From contig JAFFJZ010000007.1 of assembly GCA_018340375.1 (NCBI GenBank), positions 8,618,001 to 8,682,000 on the forward strand: a stretch of 64,000 nucleotides of DNA. The letters are read 5' to 3'. The notes below the pieces were generated by a model. It saw only the letters and a list, made by a program, of their open reading frames with translations. It did no database searches and was not told where the DNA came from. Below are positions 13,463 to 27,400 of the stretch, piece after piece; positions within the stretch are counted from its first letter, which is position 1, and the number at the start of each line of letters is the position of its first letter. This stretch comes from Gonatopus flavifemur. Lineage: Eukaryota; Arthropoda; Insecta; Hymenoptera; Dryinidae. Made by a program: the position numbers and the translations under genes.

Positions 13463-15978
13463 ACAAATACTAACATTAAAATTGTGTAAAAAAATTAATT
13501 GGTTGAAACACTTTCCGCATGCACCAAAGCTGCGATTCACAAATTCGGCGAGTTGCAGCTGTCAACCAATATTGAAAACTCATAATCAAAAACTTTTTGA
13601 TGATAAATATTAAGCGTTTAATCAAACTCACATCAAAGAACGTCATTCATTTCCATGAAATTCAATCTGTTCAAAATTTCATGGAACAACTTTATTCATT
13701 GCATTTTGTTAGGATTTATAATTTGCGGATAATTTCATAACGAAAGCTACGTTTTGATTAAGAAATCGGATATCAACTGTTCATGTGCCCTCGATTGAGA
13801 TAGTTTTAAAATTTTGGAAAAGTAATTTTTTAATGATGTTTTATTAAAAATCGTTCTTGCATTCAAGTTTAATCGGTGAATTTTGCATGACCCTTCGTGT
13901 GAGAATACACAAATTCAATTTGAATTGGATATTTTCTAATAATAATATCAGCAAAAACCAAAAAATGTATCAACCAAGGACACTCTCCTCTAATCATGGT
14001 TGATAAAATTTCATGAATTTCAACAAATTCCATCGTGTTTCAACCAGATAAATCAAATTCCAACGTGATTAATCATTCCGTCATTTGCGTTTCATTAATT
14101 GTTTTCACTAAAATTCATTATCCACATTCAATATATCTCATCAGAATTCAAAACATGTCATCGCCAGTAATTCGTCATTATTCCTCACATTTTCAACAGG
14201 TTTCAACCAGTATTTTAATAAAAACCAATGTAATTTGTTGAATATCTTTAAAATTTATCACAAGTTATTATATTTCATAGTATTCCATTAATTAATTTCA
14301 AAAAATATTCATCCAATTTCAATAGAATTTAACGAACTGATTCAACAAAATTTCGAGAAATTATCGTGCAAAATCATGAAATTCATGAAACAAGAATTAC
14401 TTTCGTTTGAATTCAAGGAATCTTTCCAACTTTTCTCTAAGAATATTTCAATGAATTTAAAAAGAAATGTTCTACTAAGGATCAATGATACAAATGTAGA
14501 GAATCTTAAAATATTGTAAACTTCTTTTGGTTGGTTTATGAAACTGTTCATGACGGATATATGTTCCAATTATTCACGAATCAGATAGTTTCAACTAATT
14601 ACAATTCTTAGAAAATCCATGAATTAAAAATGTCACAACTGTGAAAAATTGGGAGATTCATCTTGATTCTCAATTTAATGAAAAATCTTATCGGAAATTT
14701 CATAAGTAGTTATTTGAGGGCTCATCCATAAATTACAATTTCATCTTTGTTTCTCTTTCTCACCAACTTCAGAGGAACTGAGAGTGACCAAGAGGCAAAT
14801 AGTAAAATATCCCACGTAATTTATGGACAATCCCTTGAAATCCATACATTTATTGAATTAAGAGTGAATAAATTTGACAAAAGAATTCAGAAATTCTGTA
14901 TTAAAAATAATATAACTCTGTAAAATTTCAGTATAATTAAATTCCAGTTAAATTTTTCTAACAGTGAGTTATTTCAAGTGATTTCAAACTTCAAGTATTT
15001 TATATTATTCTTTCATTTATTTCATTTCCAAACACTTCATCTGAAGCATTTTCCATCTTCTTGTTCTCGTTTTTAGGCATCCTGTCACCTCTTTGAACAT
15101 CCCCATGGAGATTGATAACACCGATAATACAATCAAATCTCAAAACTTGAGAACAGAATCCCATAATTTCGTGTCACATAGAATACAAACATCAGTATAC
15201 AAGAGTAATAACAATGGCAAGAAAATCATGTAGCGCCTAATTGAAATCATCAGTTGAAATATTACCGTTTTACGAGCGTGTATGGGCATATGACTTCCGG
15301 TGGAGACAGTGAAAGGCACCAACAGTGAGATCAGCCTCACTGGGTCTGCCTTTTCTCCACGTTGTCTACTTCCTTGTAGAAAGACACTTTTACTTGGCAC
15401 GCGCACTATACTTGAGACACGTTCTCCCTTATATTGCCGGAAAGCATAATTTTCTTCACCAAGGAACTTGGGAAGAGACGTCAAAGCTCCAAGCGAGATC
15501 CCTCATATCATTCAAACGACGATACAACAATTATTCAACACTTTCTATACCTTCACACCGATTGTCGCTCGATTAAAATTTACCTACCTCACCGTACCGA
15601 AACATATTACAAATCTAAGGACGTATGATTCGATAATTACAGGAACCTCTCTCATAACTTGCAACCGAGGCAATTCACACCAGATCTCTTCATGTCTCCG
15701 TTCCTTAAAGACACGCGTTTCGATACTCGATCAATGACATAACCACCGGTCGTCTTGGCTTTCAACGATCTCTTTACCACGTTCCACCGGCGAAAGAATT
15801 TTGAAATCCTCAGTCATGCTTCAAGATCGTGAACCAACACTGTTTTTTTTCGTTGTAAATTTCAGATGTCAACTATATTAAACTTCACTTGATTCTCTCT
15901 TTTCACACTGCACTGATATTTCTTTCACTCCAACTGCACAATCAACACAAACTTTGGTACAACGAGATTTTAAACTGT

Positions 15979-15999
15979 TGTTATTATTATTACGATTAA

Positions 16000-16040
<41 letters not shown>

Positions 16041-16130
16041 ATAGTAGTAGTAGTAGTAGTAGTAGTAATAGTAGTAGTAGTAGTAGTAGTTGTTGTTGTA
16101 GTAGTAGTAATAATAGTAGTAGGAATAGTA
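15979..16130. repeat. (TAG)n trinucleotide microsatellite
   Basis: About 150 bp of TAG/AGT repeats with a few TAA and TTG interruptions. Produces long Val-, Tyr- and Thr-homopolymer frames in several phases that are not genes. Confidence 0.97.
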
Positions 16131-17440
16131 GTCGATTTTCTCTTTGGGTCTTTTACACGTACGTGCACGCACACAGACACTCTCGAAGATACATTTCACA
16201 TTGTCGTCGTCATAATCAACGACGTAGCGACGACAAAACAATCGGGGGAAACACAAATTCACGACGTCGCGAGTCAGACTAAATACGCGAGAAGTTTCTC
16301 CAGCCCGATGGACCTATCGCAGACGCGCGGAAGAGGTGTGCGCAGGACGCGAAGGGATGAATATACATCTATATGTATGTGTATACATATGTATATACAT
16401 TGAGGCGCGACTTCTACACCCCAAGCGGGGATATCTAAAACCAGTAGCGTTTTTCTCATCCCCTACGTTATCGACTCTGTCGAAAAATGTGGTCGTAGTT
16501 TCCCATCGTTGCTCCAGTAGAAATTATTTAGCTCGTGAAAGATTTTACAAGCATCGTGTCAAATTTATATACCATTTTTATAGATTTTGTATACAATATA
16601 TACAAAAATTATATACAATTCCTATACATTCATTGTTTGATACGGAATTTCACATGATTTCCATAAAAAAACAATTTTCAGAATTATATATAATTTATAC
16701 ATAATTAATAGACATTATATAAAAACTAAATCGAATTATATGCAAATTATATATAATTTCGAGATTGTTTCTGTATGAAGAAAAAACAGTTCTTTGCACA
16801 AATTAGAAACTTCTTTATATTTATATTTTAAATGGATGAAGAAGAGCCTGCAAATTACAAGGAGAAAAATGGTTTTTTTCTTGTGACAAAATATTCATTT
16901 CAGCAGCTAAAACATCAGTATTCTCAACAAATTCATTCATGTCAGCAAAAAAAAGTAGTTGCATACGGAGAGTGATTTTTGATTTTTTGAACTTCGTGTG
17001 ATTTTTCATCTCGAAATTAGATGATTTTGTATCTTGAACGGCGTGAAAAAACATCACAACATCGGAGAGCATAAATCTCGAATCCCGTGATATTATTTCG
17101 CCGTGAAGTTGAAGATTCAAAATCAAGCAGTTCGGTGTTCGAAAAGCATACAGTTCGTGATAGAAAATCACCAATCGGCTGATTTTGCTTCACGTCAGTT
17201 GCGAGATGCAAAATCATGTTGAGTTCGTTGATTTATTATCTTCGAATTTCTCTCCGTGTATCAATAATTTTTCTTGCTCCTTTAGCAGCATTCTTTCAAG
17301 CGCTCCAGTAACAGACCAGTTTTTTATGCGAACAATACTTTTGTCTTCGTGCATGAGGAGGAATTATTCAAGAACGTGATACCATTCTTTTCGATAGGGC
17401 AACAATATCAAAATACAGAGCCATATTACAGACAACTTAT

Positions 17441-17446
17441 TTTATT
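17441..17446 (-). terminator. Possible PNP poly(A) signal
   Basis: AATAAA on the minus strand about 750 bp past the PNP stop codon. In DNA this AT-rich such a hexamer is weak evidence. Confidence 0.25.
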
Positions 17447-18196
17447 AATACGAATACTTGAATTGATAAATAATCACAAAGTTACATCGAATAAGAAATA
17501 TTTCACATCCTACTGAACAGAAGATTAAATTAAAGATTTTCTTCACACTTCTATCACTTTCGAATTTGAAGAACAGTATATTTCAATTATTGTGACATCT
17601 TAAAATGCATATGATATCGAATTTCTAGCAAATAGCACCAGGTTGTTGTTGTTCAGTAATGAGAAAACAGAGATGAGTTCAAAAAGCTTCCGCAACAGCC
17701 ACGTTCCTGATACATCATTGAAGAACCTGGCGCCCTATTGACGATGAATGTCATATTTGTATCATAACTCAAAAACAAATTTCAAAATTGATGATTCTCC
17801 ATTCAGATCACCGACGGATGAAAAATTCACAAAAGAGATTAACTTAAAAAGTTCTTAAAAGATAAGCACTAAAAGTTCTTAACAATTTTATCATGAGATC
17901 AATGTATTCCGTAACATCGAGGCTAATGTAAAATGTTCATTAGAAAGATAGAGAGAGTTTTCCATGAAATGAAATGATTTATCTCTGAGTTGCAAATCTG
18001 TGCCCTAACTTTTGTTCTGGTATTGTTGATCTTTTCACGATTCAATAGATTCGTATTGATTTCTGAAGGACGGATCAGAATTATAACAACACCAGATGAA
18101 ATTTCACCTATCGTTGAGTATTCAAATTCGTGAAATTATTTAGATCATTCCGAAAGAACGACCTAGTCACGATTCGATGAGTAATAAACACCCAAC

Positions 18197-18420
18197 TCAT
18201 TTATCCTTCAAGTTCAGATGATTTTTGATACGCAACACTATACGAGATACGAACTCCTGTAACAATGGTTGTCTCGCTTTGCCAACGTCCATAACTTCCT
18301 CGTGATTCGCTTCGTTGTGGTCTTCGTAATCGGTGACGCATTGGTTTGTGATTAAACTGAAGGCAAATACCTTCAATTCGCAGTGCCGCGCGGTGATTAC
18401 TTCGTGTACGGTTGACATAC
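18197..18420 (-). CDS. PNP: PNP terminal coding exon 6
   Basis: Residues 252(part)-325, ending in TGA. Carries [13 protein letters not shown] (Met253, Ser254), SLITNQ (Asn277) and EANHEEV (His291). It is separated from exon 5 by 5.8 kb of nested transposon sequence, so an automated annotation could miss it. Acceptor GTCCCAG. Confidence 0.96.
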
Positions 18421-21400
18421 CTGGGACAGAAAATTTAATAAGTTATACTCTGGTTTCATACTTCTAGTGAAAACATATGAGAAGAGTGGAGTGACACTCT
18501 GATAAAATTTGGAAACTTCTTCCAGGGGCGCGTGATTTTGCTCAAACGATTCAAGAGGGGGTTTTATTTTTGTACACAGGGTGTCCACATTCCGGAAAGT
18601 CAGGGAAAATAAAATAAGTCAGGAAATGTCATGGAAATGCTCAAAAATTCTGGAAAGTCAGGGCATCAGTCTCCGCAATTTTAATTAATACTATCAATTT
18701 ACATTCAAGAAAACGCTTTTTTCATTCATTTATAATCAGATGAATAATTTTGAAACTGCCATCATGTCAAGCATTTCTTCCCCCGTATCTGGAAAGGTGC
18801 TGAACATGTGAAATTGACTGATTTTTTTTTCCAAATCTTGTGAAAATGAGATTTTTTTAATCAAAATGTTAGAAGGATATACAGAAGAACAGATTGAGCC
18901 ATGGAGGCCTGATTGCTGTCATCATTCTGTTTCTATTTCAATCATTCACCTCATATGGTGCTTGTGTTGCACGACTCCAATGCAAATTCGTTTACAATGA
19001 TTCGATATATAATGAAGGGGAGGGGGGGGGGGGGGTAGGCTACAAAACTTTATGAACTCCATGTATTCTGAATTTAAATATTTTTCTGTTATCATTTTCT
19101 TTTCCCTCAAATCCACGATGTCAATACAATACTTATGATTGATTAATTTTTACATGACTTTTTTTTTGTAAATTGTATTTACAATTGAGTCATGTACGGG
19201 TGTTCCCGATAACTGCTTCGAGCAGAGCAAATGCAATTTTCAAACAATCACAAGATTATCTTCCATCAGTCGAATTTGGGCTCAAAAAGAATTGAGATCG
19301 TTTTAGAAGAATTAAATGGTGACAGAATAATATCCGAAAAATTAGCTGATGCAACAAAAAAACAGCATAATCGATTGATTGTAGAAGTTCATTCAAATGA
19401 ACAATGGGAAAAGCAATTCACTTCTTTCATTACTGAAGAGAAAGAAGAGAGATAAAGGGGTTAGATGAGTTCTTCTATGCGCTCATTGGAATTGATAAGA
19501 GGTATGACATCCTTTGGTCTGTGATGAAACTGTGTTTTATTATTTCGCATGGAAATGCTTCTGTCGAAGGCGGTTTTTCTATCAACAAACAACTAATCGT
19601 TGAAAATCTCTTGGAAGAGTCCTTAGTATTAGGTGTATAACTTTGCTTCCGCCGTTTTTTCCGAAATTCGAGGCTTTATTGTAAAAAACTGGTTGTACAT
19701 TTATGATTCAAAGTATTGTCCATCGCTGGCCACTACTTTCTCCCATCTTTCGGGCAGCATACGAATCCCGTGTCGAAAAAACTGGTCATCTTTTGAAGCG
19801 ATCCACGAATCGATCCAATTTTTTACTTCTTCATAAGACCGGAAGTGCTGGTCAGCTAGGCCGTGTGCCATTGAACGAAACAAGTGATGGTCCGAGGGAG
19901 CAACGTCTGGAGAATACGGCGGGTGGGGTAGGACTTCTCATTTCAAAGTTTCCAAGTATGTCTTGACCACTTTCGCAACATAAGGTCGAGCATTGTCATG
20001 CTGTAAAATCACTTTATCATGTCTCTCGTTGTATTGCGGCCGTTTGTCTTTCAATGCCCGGCTCAAACGCATTAATTGCGTTCGATAACGATCGCCTGTG
20101 ATTGTTTCAGTTGGTTTTAACAAATCATAATACACTACGCCGAGCTGGTCCCACCAAATACCGAGCATAACCTGGGAACCGTGAATATTCGGTTTGGCCG
20201 TCGACGTGGAAGCATGGCCGGGATATACCCATGATTTTCTGCGCTTGGGGTTATCGTAATGAACCCATTTTTCGTCCCCAGTCACAATGCGATGCAGAAA
20301 TCCCTTCCGTCTTTGCCTTGCAAGCAGCTGTTCACAAACACACAAACGCCGTTCAACATCTCTCGGCTTCAACTCGTACGGCACCCAATTTCCTTGTTTC
20401 TGGCTGGTTGCGTCACTCCCAATCCCAGATAGAAAACCATGCCCTAAATATTTTGTAACATAATGTGCCGTAAACATACTATCATAAACTTCGCTCAGAT
20501 TGCAATGATGCATAAAATGTAAACATTATGTCTTCATTATGGTACCATCACCTCGTTTTGCCACCAATAACAATGCTTTATGCGGAAACACCTTGGTACC
20601 ATGATGCAAACATTTCTTGGCGTGCATGTCACCATTATGATGGCATTATTGAGACATTTTTCTATCTGGGAATGATCCTGCCAATTCTTGTTGCGTTTGA
20701 CACGAGTCTTGATCAAGTAATGCCCCCAATTCTGCATCTTCGAAAACCTTCTCTCTTCCACCGCCATGCTGGTCTTCGACGTTAAAATCACCGTTCTTGA
20801 AGCGTTGAAACCACTCTCGGCACGTTCTTTCACTAATAGCGGCCTCACCATAGGTATTTGAGAGCATTCGATGAGACTCAGCCGCAGATTTCTTCATATT
20901 AAAGCAGAAAATTAAAACCTCCCGCAAATGACGAGAATTTGGCTCGTAAGCTGACATGTTTAATCGAGAATAACTTTATGATGCATACACAAATCGATGA
21001 ATATTTCGATGGCGTTATGTTTACCAATACCTAAGCTTATTGTATGACATCTATGATCTATTTATTTCAACTACCACTTACCGCTACAGCCATCTATTGC
21101 AAAACGGCGGAAGCAAAGTTATACACCTAATAGCTCAACGAATTATATGTGATTATTTGAATAGTGTAGGTGGACCAGAGCAAGTAGTTATTTCGTAAAA
21201 ATGCTTGTTTCTGTGAAAGCTCCCAGAAGAAAGTACCAGCTATATTTGGATAAGAAAGAAGAGATGAATCACGAAGAAGATAAAAAAATGAAAGAAAAAC
21301 CAAAACTTGAATTAGAATTAAAAAACTTGGAAGATCAAAAAAGAAAACTTACATACGAACATGAGAAAGAAGATATGGAACTTAGAAAGAAGCAAAAATT

Positions 21401-24400
21401 CTTGGAAGACAAAAAACGGAATTGTTGAGATTATGAAATGAATTTTCAACAATTTTCTAATCTTTTGATGTAAATTTCAATTTAGACAGTTCATCATGAA
21501 AGCTGTAATCTTTGTTATCACAATTGATATATGAATCTGGAATCTAAAGGAGATTCATTTCCTATTACTTAATCATTTCTAACAATTTATTGGGAAAGAC
21601 ATTACAAAAGATTATGAACGTACCAATTGAACAAAGCATTTTCATTTATTGAATCGTTTTCTGGATCATTCATAGTTTGTAAAGTTTCAATAAAATTCAT
21701 AGAATATTCTGTACTTATTCATCGCTAAATTGACTGAATGCCTGATTCACCACGCAGCACAAATATTCCAGTCATATTCTCAATATATTCTGGAAATAAT
21801 ACAACGTCTCCAGAATGTTACAAAATATTCTTGAAAGGTCATCAAGACACTAAAGCTGTTAGGGATACGTATAATTTACCATGTGAAATAATGAATATTG
21901 TAGTACGGGATGATAAAATAATAATGTGAAATTCAATACCCTAGTAGAAATTTCATCAGGCGTTCCCTATTTTTAATAAGGTCCTGATCAGGTTAGAATC
22001 CGGAAACCGTGAGTAAGGAAAATCTTATTAGGCCCTCACAAGGGACTTATCTGATTTCCCTAATGGGATTCAAATAGGGGTGTAACGCAGGGGTACAATA
22101 AGGTTCGGATGAGATTTCCATAAAATTGCGCGAAATAGGGAAAACCGTAACAAAACCTGATGAGGACCTGATAAGAAATCAGGCATGCCTCGTCAGGCCC
22201 TGATAGTTTCCCATCCAAAATTTCTACTAGGGACATGACATATCCAATATATCTATCTGCATATTCATCAAAAATACGTTATATCACTCTGGTTAAAAGA
22301 ATCCATTGATTCTCGACAAATTCCATTGAATCTTCAACAATGTTCCAACCAAATCTCATCCGAAGATTTTTCAATGAGATTTGGTCAGAAAAATGAATTT
22401 TTTCAATCTGAATCTGATTGAATCTTGCTAAATCTCATCGAATCTCGGACAATGTTCTGATCAAATCTCATGAAATTTCATTTGTCAGATTCAATGGATT
22501 CTTCTAACCAAGGTAACTTAGGAGTACATAGAGTGGAATTAGTTCAATGAGTCTGAACAAATGGGGAACAAAGTGCTAAAGTTTGAAAGATATGTTCTTA
22601 TTTTTGTTGGGTGTGTTCATGGTTAATACTTCGGTTCAATTGAATGATATCCCATTTTCTGTCAGAAATTATGTTTTTTTTTCCTTATGTTTGGATTAAC
22701 TTGCATTTGAAGACGATTAATATACGTTGGAATTCATTTTGAATGAGTACAACTGGATAGATTTATTCAAGTAGAATTCATTAAGGATTTCTGAAATATA
22801 TAAACTGCAGTTTTGAAGAGATTTCTCTATCAAAATGCTGAGGTATGTTTGTGATTCTATATTAAACAAACGTTCTCCAAGATGTATTCATGTCCTTTTG
22901 ATTCCATGCAGTACTGAAATTCGATTCACTCATTTTTATTCACTTAAAATCTTATCAGAATACCAGATCAAAATGTCAGGGAAATTTGTGAATCCCGTCA
23001 GGGAGAGTCAGGGAAATTTTTGTGGAGAATCCTGTGGACACCCTGTAGTACACTTTTGAACCGTCCTGTGGATGAATTCTATGAAAATTCATGTATCCCA
23101 TTTGACATTCAACAATCGAAGATCTTTAGAACAAAGCGTTTCAGAGAAATTCGATGCCCTGGTGGGACAATTTTGTTTACTTTTGTTTACTTTTGAGGCA
23201 ACAATATTTTAATATAATTCAATAAAAATCCTCAAACTTCAACGAATTTCAATGTGGATCAAGAAATTCCACTCAAAGTTACTGAATTTTGTGGACAATT
23301 ATTGAATTTTATCGAAATTTTTTGAATTGAGTTTTGAATTAAACGAAATTTTTCCACCAGGGTGGGGATGTCGGTTTTGATTTCGCACATCACTTCCGAG
23401 GATCCCAAGGAAAGTTGTGCTTCAAGAAGCATCATTTTTAGCTGAAACATTCTGCGCTAAAACGCTTCATGAAAGCGTTATTCAGCATCGTTCCCTAGAA
23501 ATGGATACCTTGAATGACCCGCAGAGGTCATTTCGACTCAAGTTTTCTCGGGAACTTATCCAGCCTAAACATCGCGTTCTTTTCAAGTGACCTTGAAGCT
23601 GCAATCCGAAGTAAAAACCAAGATCATTATGTCATTTGACGATCATAACGATTTGTCTTTAAAACGCTTCGCTCTCCAGATATCCAGCTGTCAATTTCAA
23701 AATGGAATACCCTGTATATCCAGCATGAGTAAAAAATTGTGGGCATTCTTTGGCAAGCATAATTTTGAGGAGATTCTGAATTGGGTTTCCATTTGAATAA
23801 TTTTTATCTGTGATTTCAAGTTGTTGTATTTTAATAATACCGAAAACTTGAAAATGCTATAATTTACGACCAAGGAACCTTAAGTTCCTCTGACCCAGCA
23901 AATGATATCACATTCAAACGACTAAGATGCAGTATTTCTAAAATATCAAGTTTGTTCAAAAAATTTGGAGTTACTCATATTTCAAAATTCAAGGCTCAGA
24001 TTCAAAAAACTTGTTCCATGGAAATTCGAACTAGAATTTACTTGAAACTATCTCTCTCAAGGAACGTCCACACTTTCTGATTCGTTCAATATTTGGCTTA
24101 TTAATGAAAATCCAGTGAATTCACACTCTTGGCATGTATCAATTGGGAATCTTTGCAGCAAATTTGAATCACTATCATATATTTTTTAGAATGCACCAAC
24201 GAATTTCTGCAAATCACTTTTGTTGAGAAAAATCAATCGATTGTCCTATACTTCAGTACTAACCAACAGCGTCAACTCCCACCATGCGTAGCATCTTCAA
24301 CTCTGCGACAGTTTCGAAATTTGGTCCACCTAGACAAGTGTAAACTCCTTTGTGAACGATATCGCTGATACCCATTTCATCCGCAACTTGATCACCGATT

Positions 24401-27400
24401 TCTAGAAGAGTGCCGTCATAGGCCTTGTTCATTGGTGGAAATCTTGGACCAAACCTGCAATTCATTGAAAAATACACTTTTCTGTTATCGAACGAGCATA
24501 CATTATCGAAAAAGAATACGATTTCATCATTCTCCATTATGTTTCTGCTAGAAATGAAACTCTTTGGGTGTGAGGCCGTGTCTTGGACCAAATTGGGGCG
24601 GGTTGGGCCAAGATAGAGCCTCAAATGGAATTGGTGTTGGTTCCGTATTTGTCTTGTGGTGAGAATTCAAATCATTATAAGCACATAAATATGAGAACCT
24701 CAGTTCTATTCAGTAAATTCAAAACAATCTTAGGTTCAGTAGGACTTTTGGATAACCGAACAACAAGATGCTGTTCAAGGTATTTTTCGATAATAAAAAG
24801 CACCTTAAATTCGACAAGAGAGTTCATTGTAATAGATTTTCTACCGTTTGATTTCCACTTTTCCTCCTCGACAACCAAACCTTTCCGATTGAAGTTACGA
24901 AGCATCGTACACAATGAATTTCGTTCGAACCCCACGGAATTCATCGCATCATACCGATTTTCTATTTTGACGTATATTGTGTTTGTAATAATGTATGAAT
25001 AGAAACGGAAGCCTATACATTGAATGTGGATCGATAATGTACACCTGTGAAAGCAAGATTACAGAGAAGATGGGAGACACTAGCGTACCGACGAAATCTC
25101 GTTGCCGTGAGAAGTAATTCCCAACGGACAACTGACTGGCGTCTCGACGACGTTGAAGGTGTGTAAGTGGAAGAAAGGACGTATGCGGTAGGACAACGCC
25201 ATGAGGACAACCGCACCACCAGCACCATCGGCGACGACAGCACCACCATGGGATCGTGGCGAATGGAGTCCATTAATATCGAGAAAAACGAGTGACAAAA
25301 GAAAAAGGATGTAGTGCCACTTTTGCCAGGCTCCGCGACGAAGAATGGTAAAGGGAGGCTAATATTCCTCGGATGAACAAGAATAAGACAAGGGTAGGAA
25401 CGAAAAGAGTAGAAAGAGCGAAATGGGGGGAAAAAACAAGTTTTCTAAGTAAATACGTCAATCAGCTCGTTCTTGTCGTCGTGCAAATAGTTCATCTATC
25501 CAGCTCAAGGGGTTATCCCGATGAAGTAAATTAATTCTCCTCTCGTTCAACCTCGTCTCCCTAAGGTAAGACTGAAATGTCCTCGGATCGTTTCCTTACA
25601 TCGCCTTGCATCCTCTTCAACGATTTTACTTAAGAAATACGCGAGGTACTTCGATATAAATCCTTCAAAGCCATCCGGGAATTGTTATCCTAACTTCGTT
25701 ATTTATTCACCATTTATTTCGGTCGAGGGTAAGAAGAGCTTCGGTTCGACTGGGTGGATCTTTTTGATAATTTGGTTAAAATTGATCGTTGCGAGGCAAA
25801 CAAAGAGCAATGTTTTCGAGTATGTTTTCCGAATATGTGAAATAGATATATATATTAAATATACCTGTCGTCGTTGGGACCCTGCAAAGGATTGTTCCCA
25901 GCAAAACCCATCATATTCACGTGATCGTGTACCAACATAATGTCCCCGACTCTGTAGTTGGGATTCAGACCTCCGGCTGCGTTCGTGGCTATCAGGTGGG
26001 TCACGCCTACGAGCTTCATCACCCTCACTGGCATCGCGCACTGGATACAAAATCACTCTTTTGTTATAAAGCTCACCCTAGTATAATGAATCTCTCTGCA
26101 TAGAGAGGCGACGATCTATTGTCGCAAAACATGTCCGATCTCTGACTCGTGACGGGCATTCGAACAATGTATTCGTCAGCGAGACCATGCGCATACTAAA
26201 TACCGGTCTTTCAGTAGAAAAAAAAAGAAACTATGCTCAACGATAAAAAGTTCATATATACTTCTTGGAGAAATTACACTTTTTTCGTATAATAAAGTCC
26301 ACCATTTGATAAGCGAATTTGTTTTGTGCGCTCCACACAATGTAGTATAAAAGAACATTTGTCGCCTCTTTGTATCACGTTTTGATTCTTGTTGAAAAGT
26401 TTCAATAGGAAAGGATGAATGGGACGTGTGTTACCATTTTGTATCATTTTGCATAGTTTCTATTATATCATGGATCTTTTATGACACAGAATTCATGTCT
26501 GTCATGATTCATCGTAACAATAAAATCGATTCCCGCCGTGTCCTCTCGAGTACGAACAATGCAATAAAATCATCTTTGTAAGAGCTAGCCATGCATAGTT
26601 AATATATCCTTTGGCAGGGACGCCGTGTATTCGATATGTTTGAAGTTGAGTGTGAGATTGAATTTTGATCTGTTTTCATATACTTGAACATTGATTTTTT
26701 CCCGGAAAAGTGCATGCATTTAAGAACAGGAATATGGAAATAGGCCTCATTAGTTTTTCTTTCCATTCCACATTCCTTCAATCGTGTTCTTTTTTTCTCA
26801 ATTAATTTTGTTTATTGTTTAGCTTATACGCTGTACTTGCGTATGAAATATGTGTGAACTATATTCGTGGCATCCAATTAGATGTGAATGAAAATCTCGA
26901 GGTTTGCGATAGTAAAAAATGGTACAGATGATATACAAATATTCATACCTTCCATAGAGGATACCCTTCGTAGTAATGGAACCTTCCTTGCATGCACATC
27001 ACTGGTACACCTTGAAGATAACCAAATACCATCCTTCCGTGATGACCTTCGACCGTGGAAACAGGGAAATGTGGGATCTCCTCATAGGGAAAACACTGCT
27101 TATCCTCAAGGGAATCCGCAAGCGAACCTGGACACAACTCACATGAGCCTGTGTGAAAATACACAAAACTATAACTTGGACATAAATGATGTCATTCAAA
27201 TAGCCATTCCATTTTCGATGAATTTTAATAACAAAATATCTGTATCTATGAGCTGAATAATTTTCGATTTATCATAGGATAGAATTGTAGCGTGGATATT
27301 TAAAGTATCACTTCCATCCTAGGAAAAGGGTTTAGTTACAGTTTTAGGATTTGGTAGTCATTCATCAAGTTCATCGATCAGTTTTTCCAACCAGGACAGG

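Larger units (their letters stand above)
13463..18196. other. Gene-free region with microsatellite and possible off-window promoter
   Basis: AT-rich except about 15300-15480 and 16140-16450, which are CpG-rich (ACGACGTCGCGAG, AGACGCGCGGAAG) next to the (TAG)n tract. Such blocks often mark promoters or 5' exons. No start-containing coding exon is recognised. 17.0-17.2 kb contains repeated AAAATCA/TGATTTT words. The PNP 3' UTR presumably covers the last several hundred bases. Confidence 0.4.
19629..21130 (-). mobile_element. mariner (D34D) transposon, 1502 bp
   Basis: Perfect 30-bp terminal inverted repeats starting TTAGGTGTATAACTTTGCTT at 19629 and mirrored at 21101-21130, flanked by TA duplications (19627-19628 and 21131-21132). 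Carries a broken minus-strand transposase and an internal 247-bp insertion. Identical TIRs suggest a fairly young or slowly diverging copy, yet the transposase is dead. Confidence 0.97.
19461..21428 (+). pseudogene. Transposase remnant of the CAGGGTGTCC element, split by mariner
   Basis: Frame open from 19461 ([17 protein letters not shown]) to 19628, then interrupted by the mariner. Resuming at 21133 in the same frame gives [14 protein letters not shown], a natural continuation. A TAA at 21196 followed by a shift into the 21201-21428 frame ([19 protein letters not shown] and a coiled Lys/Glu tail) shows decay. An upstream frame at 19231-19455 probably belongs to the same protein. Nonfunctional. 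Confidence 0.7.
18577..23045 (+). mobile_element. CAGGGTGTCC-ended DNA transposon, decayed and multiply nested
   Basis: Termini CAGGGTGTCCACA at 18577 and its reverse complement ending at 23045; both ends are followed inward by repeated GTCAGGGAAA-like subterminal motifs. Imperfect 7-bp flanks (TTGTACA / TAGTACA) look like a target duplication. Plus-strand coding remnants (19461-19628, 21133-21195, 21201-21428) contain [20 protein letters not shown] and a Lys/Glu-rich coiled C-terminus, as in a transposase-like family common in animal genomes that carries an SHGQ.SVERGFSVNK-type motif. Removing the mariner leaves about 3 kb. It lies in PNP intron 5. Superfamily not assigned. Confidence 0.8.

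Noticed and set aside
15140..15484. 114-codon minus frame and overlapping plus frames
   Set aside because: Several overlapping frames on both strands without a domain; more likely due to slightly GC-richer DNA than coding.
15954..16403. 149-codon Val-rich frame and matching Tyr- and Thr-rich frames
   Set aside because: They are the (TAG)n microsatellite read in different phases, with no conserved flanking protein sequence.
19629..21130. Functional mariner transposase
   Set aside because: The transposase has an insertion, a local deletion with frame change and an in-frame stop, despite perfect terminal repeats.
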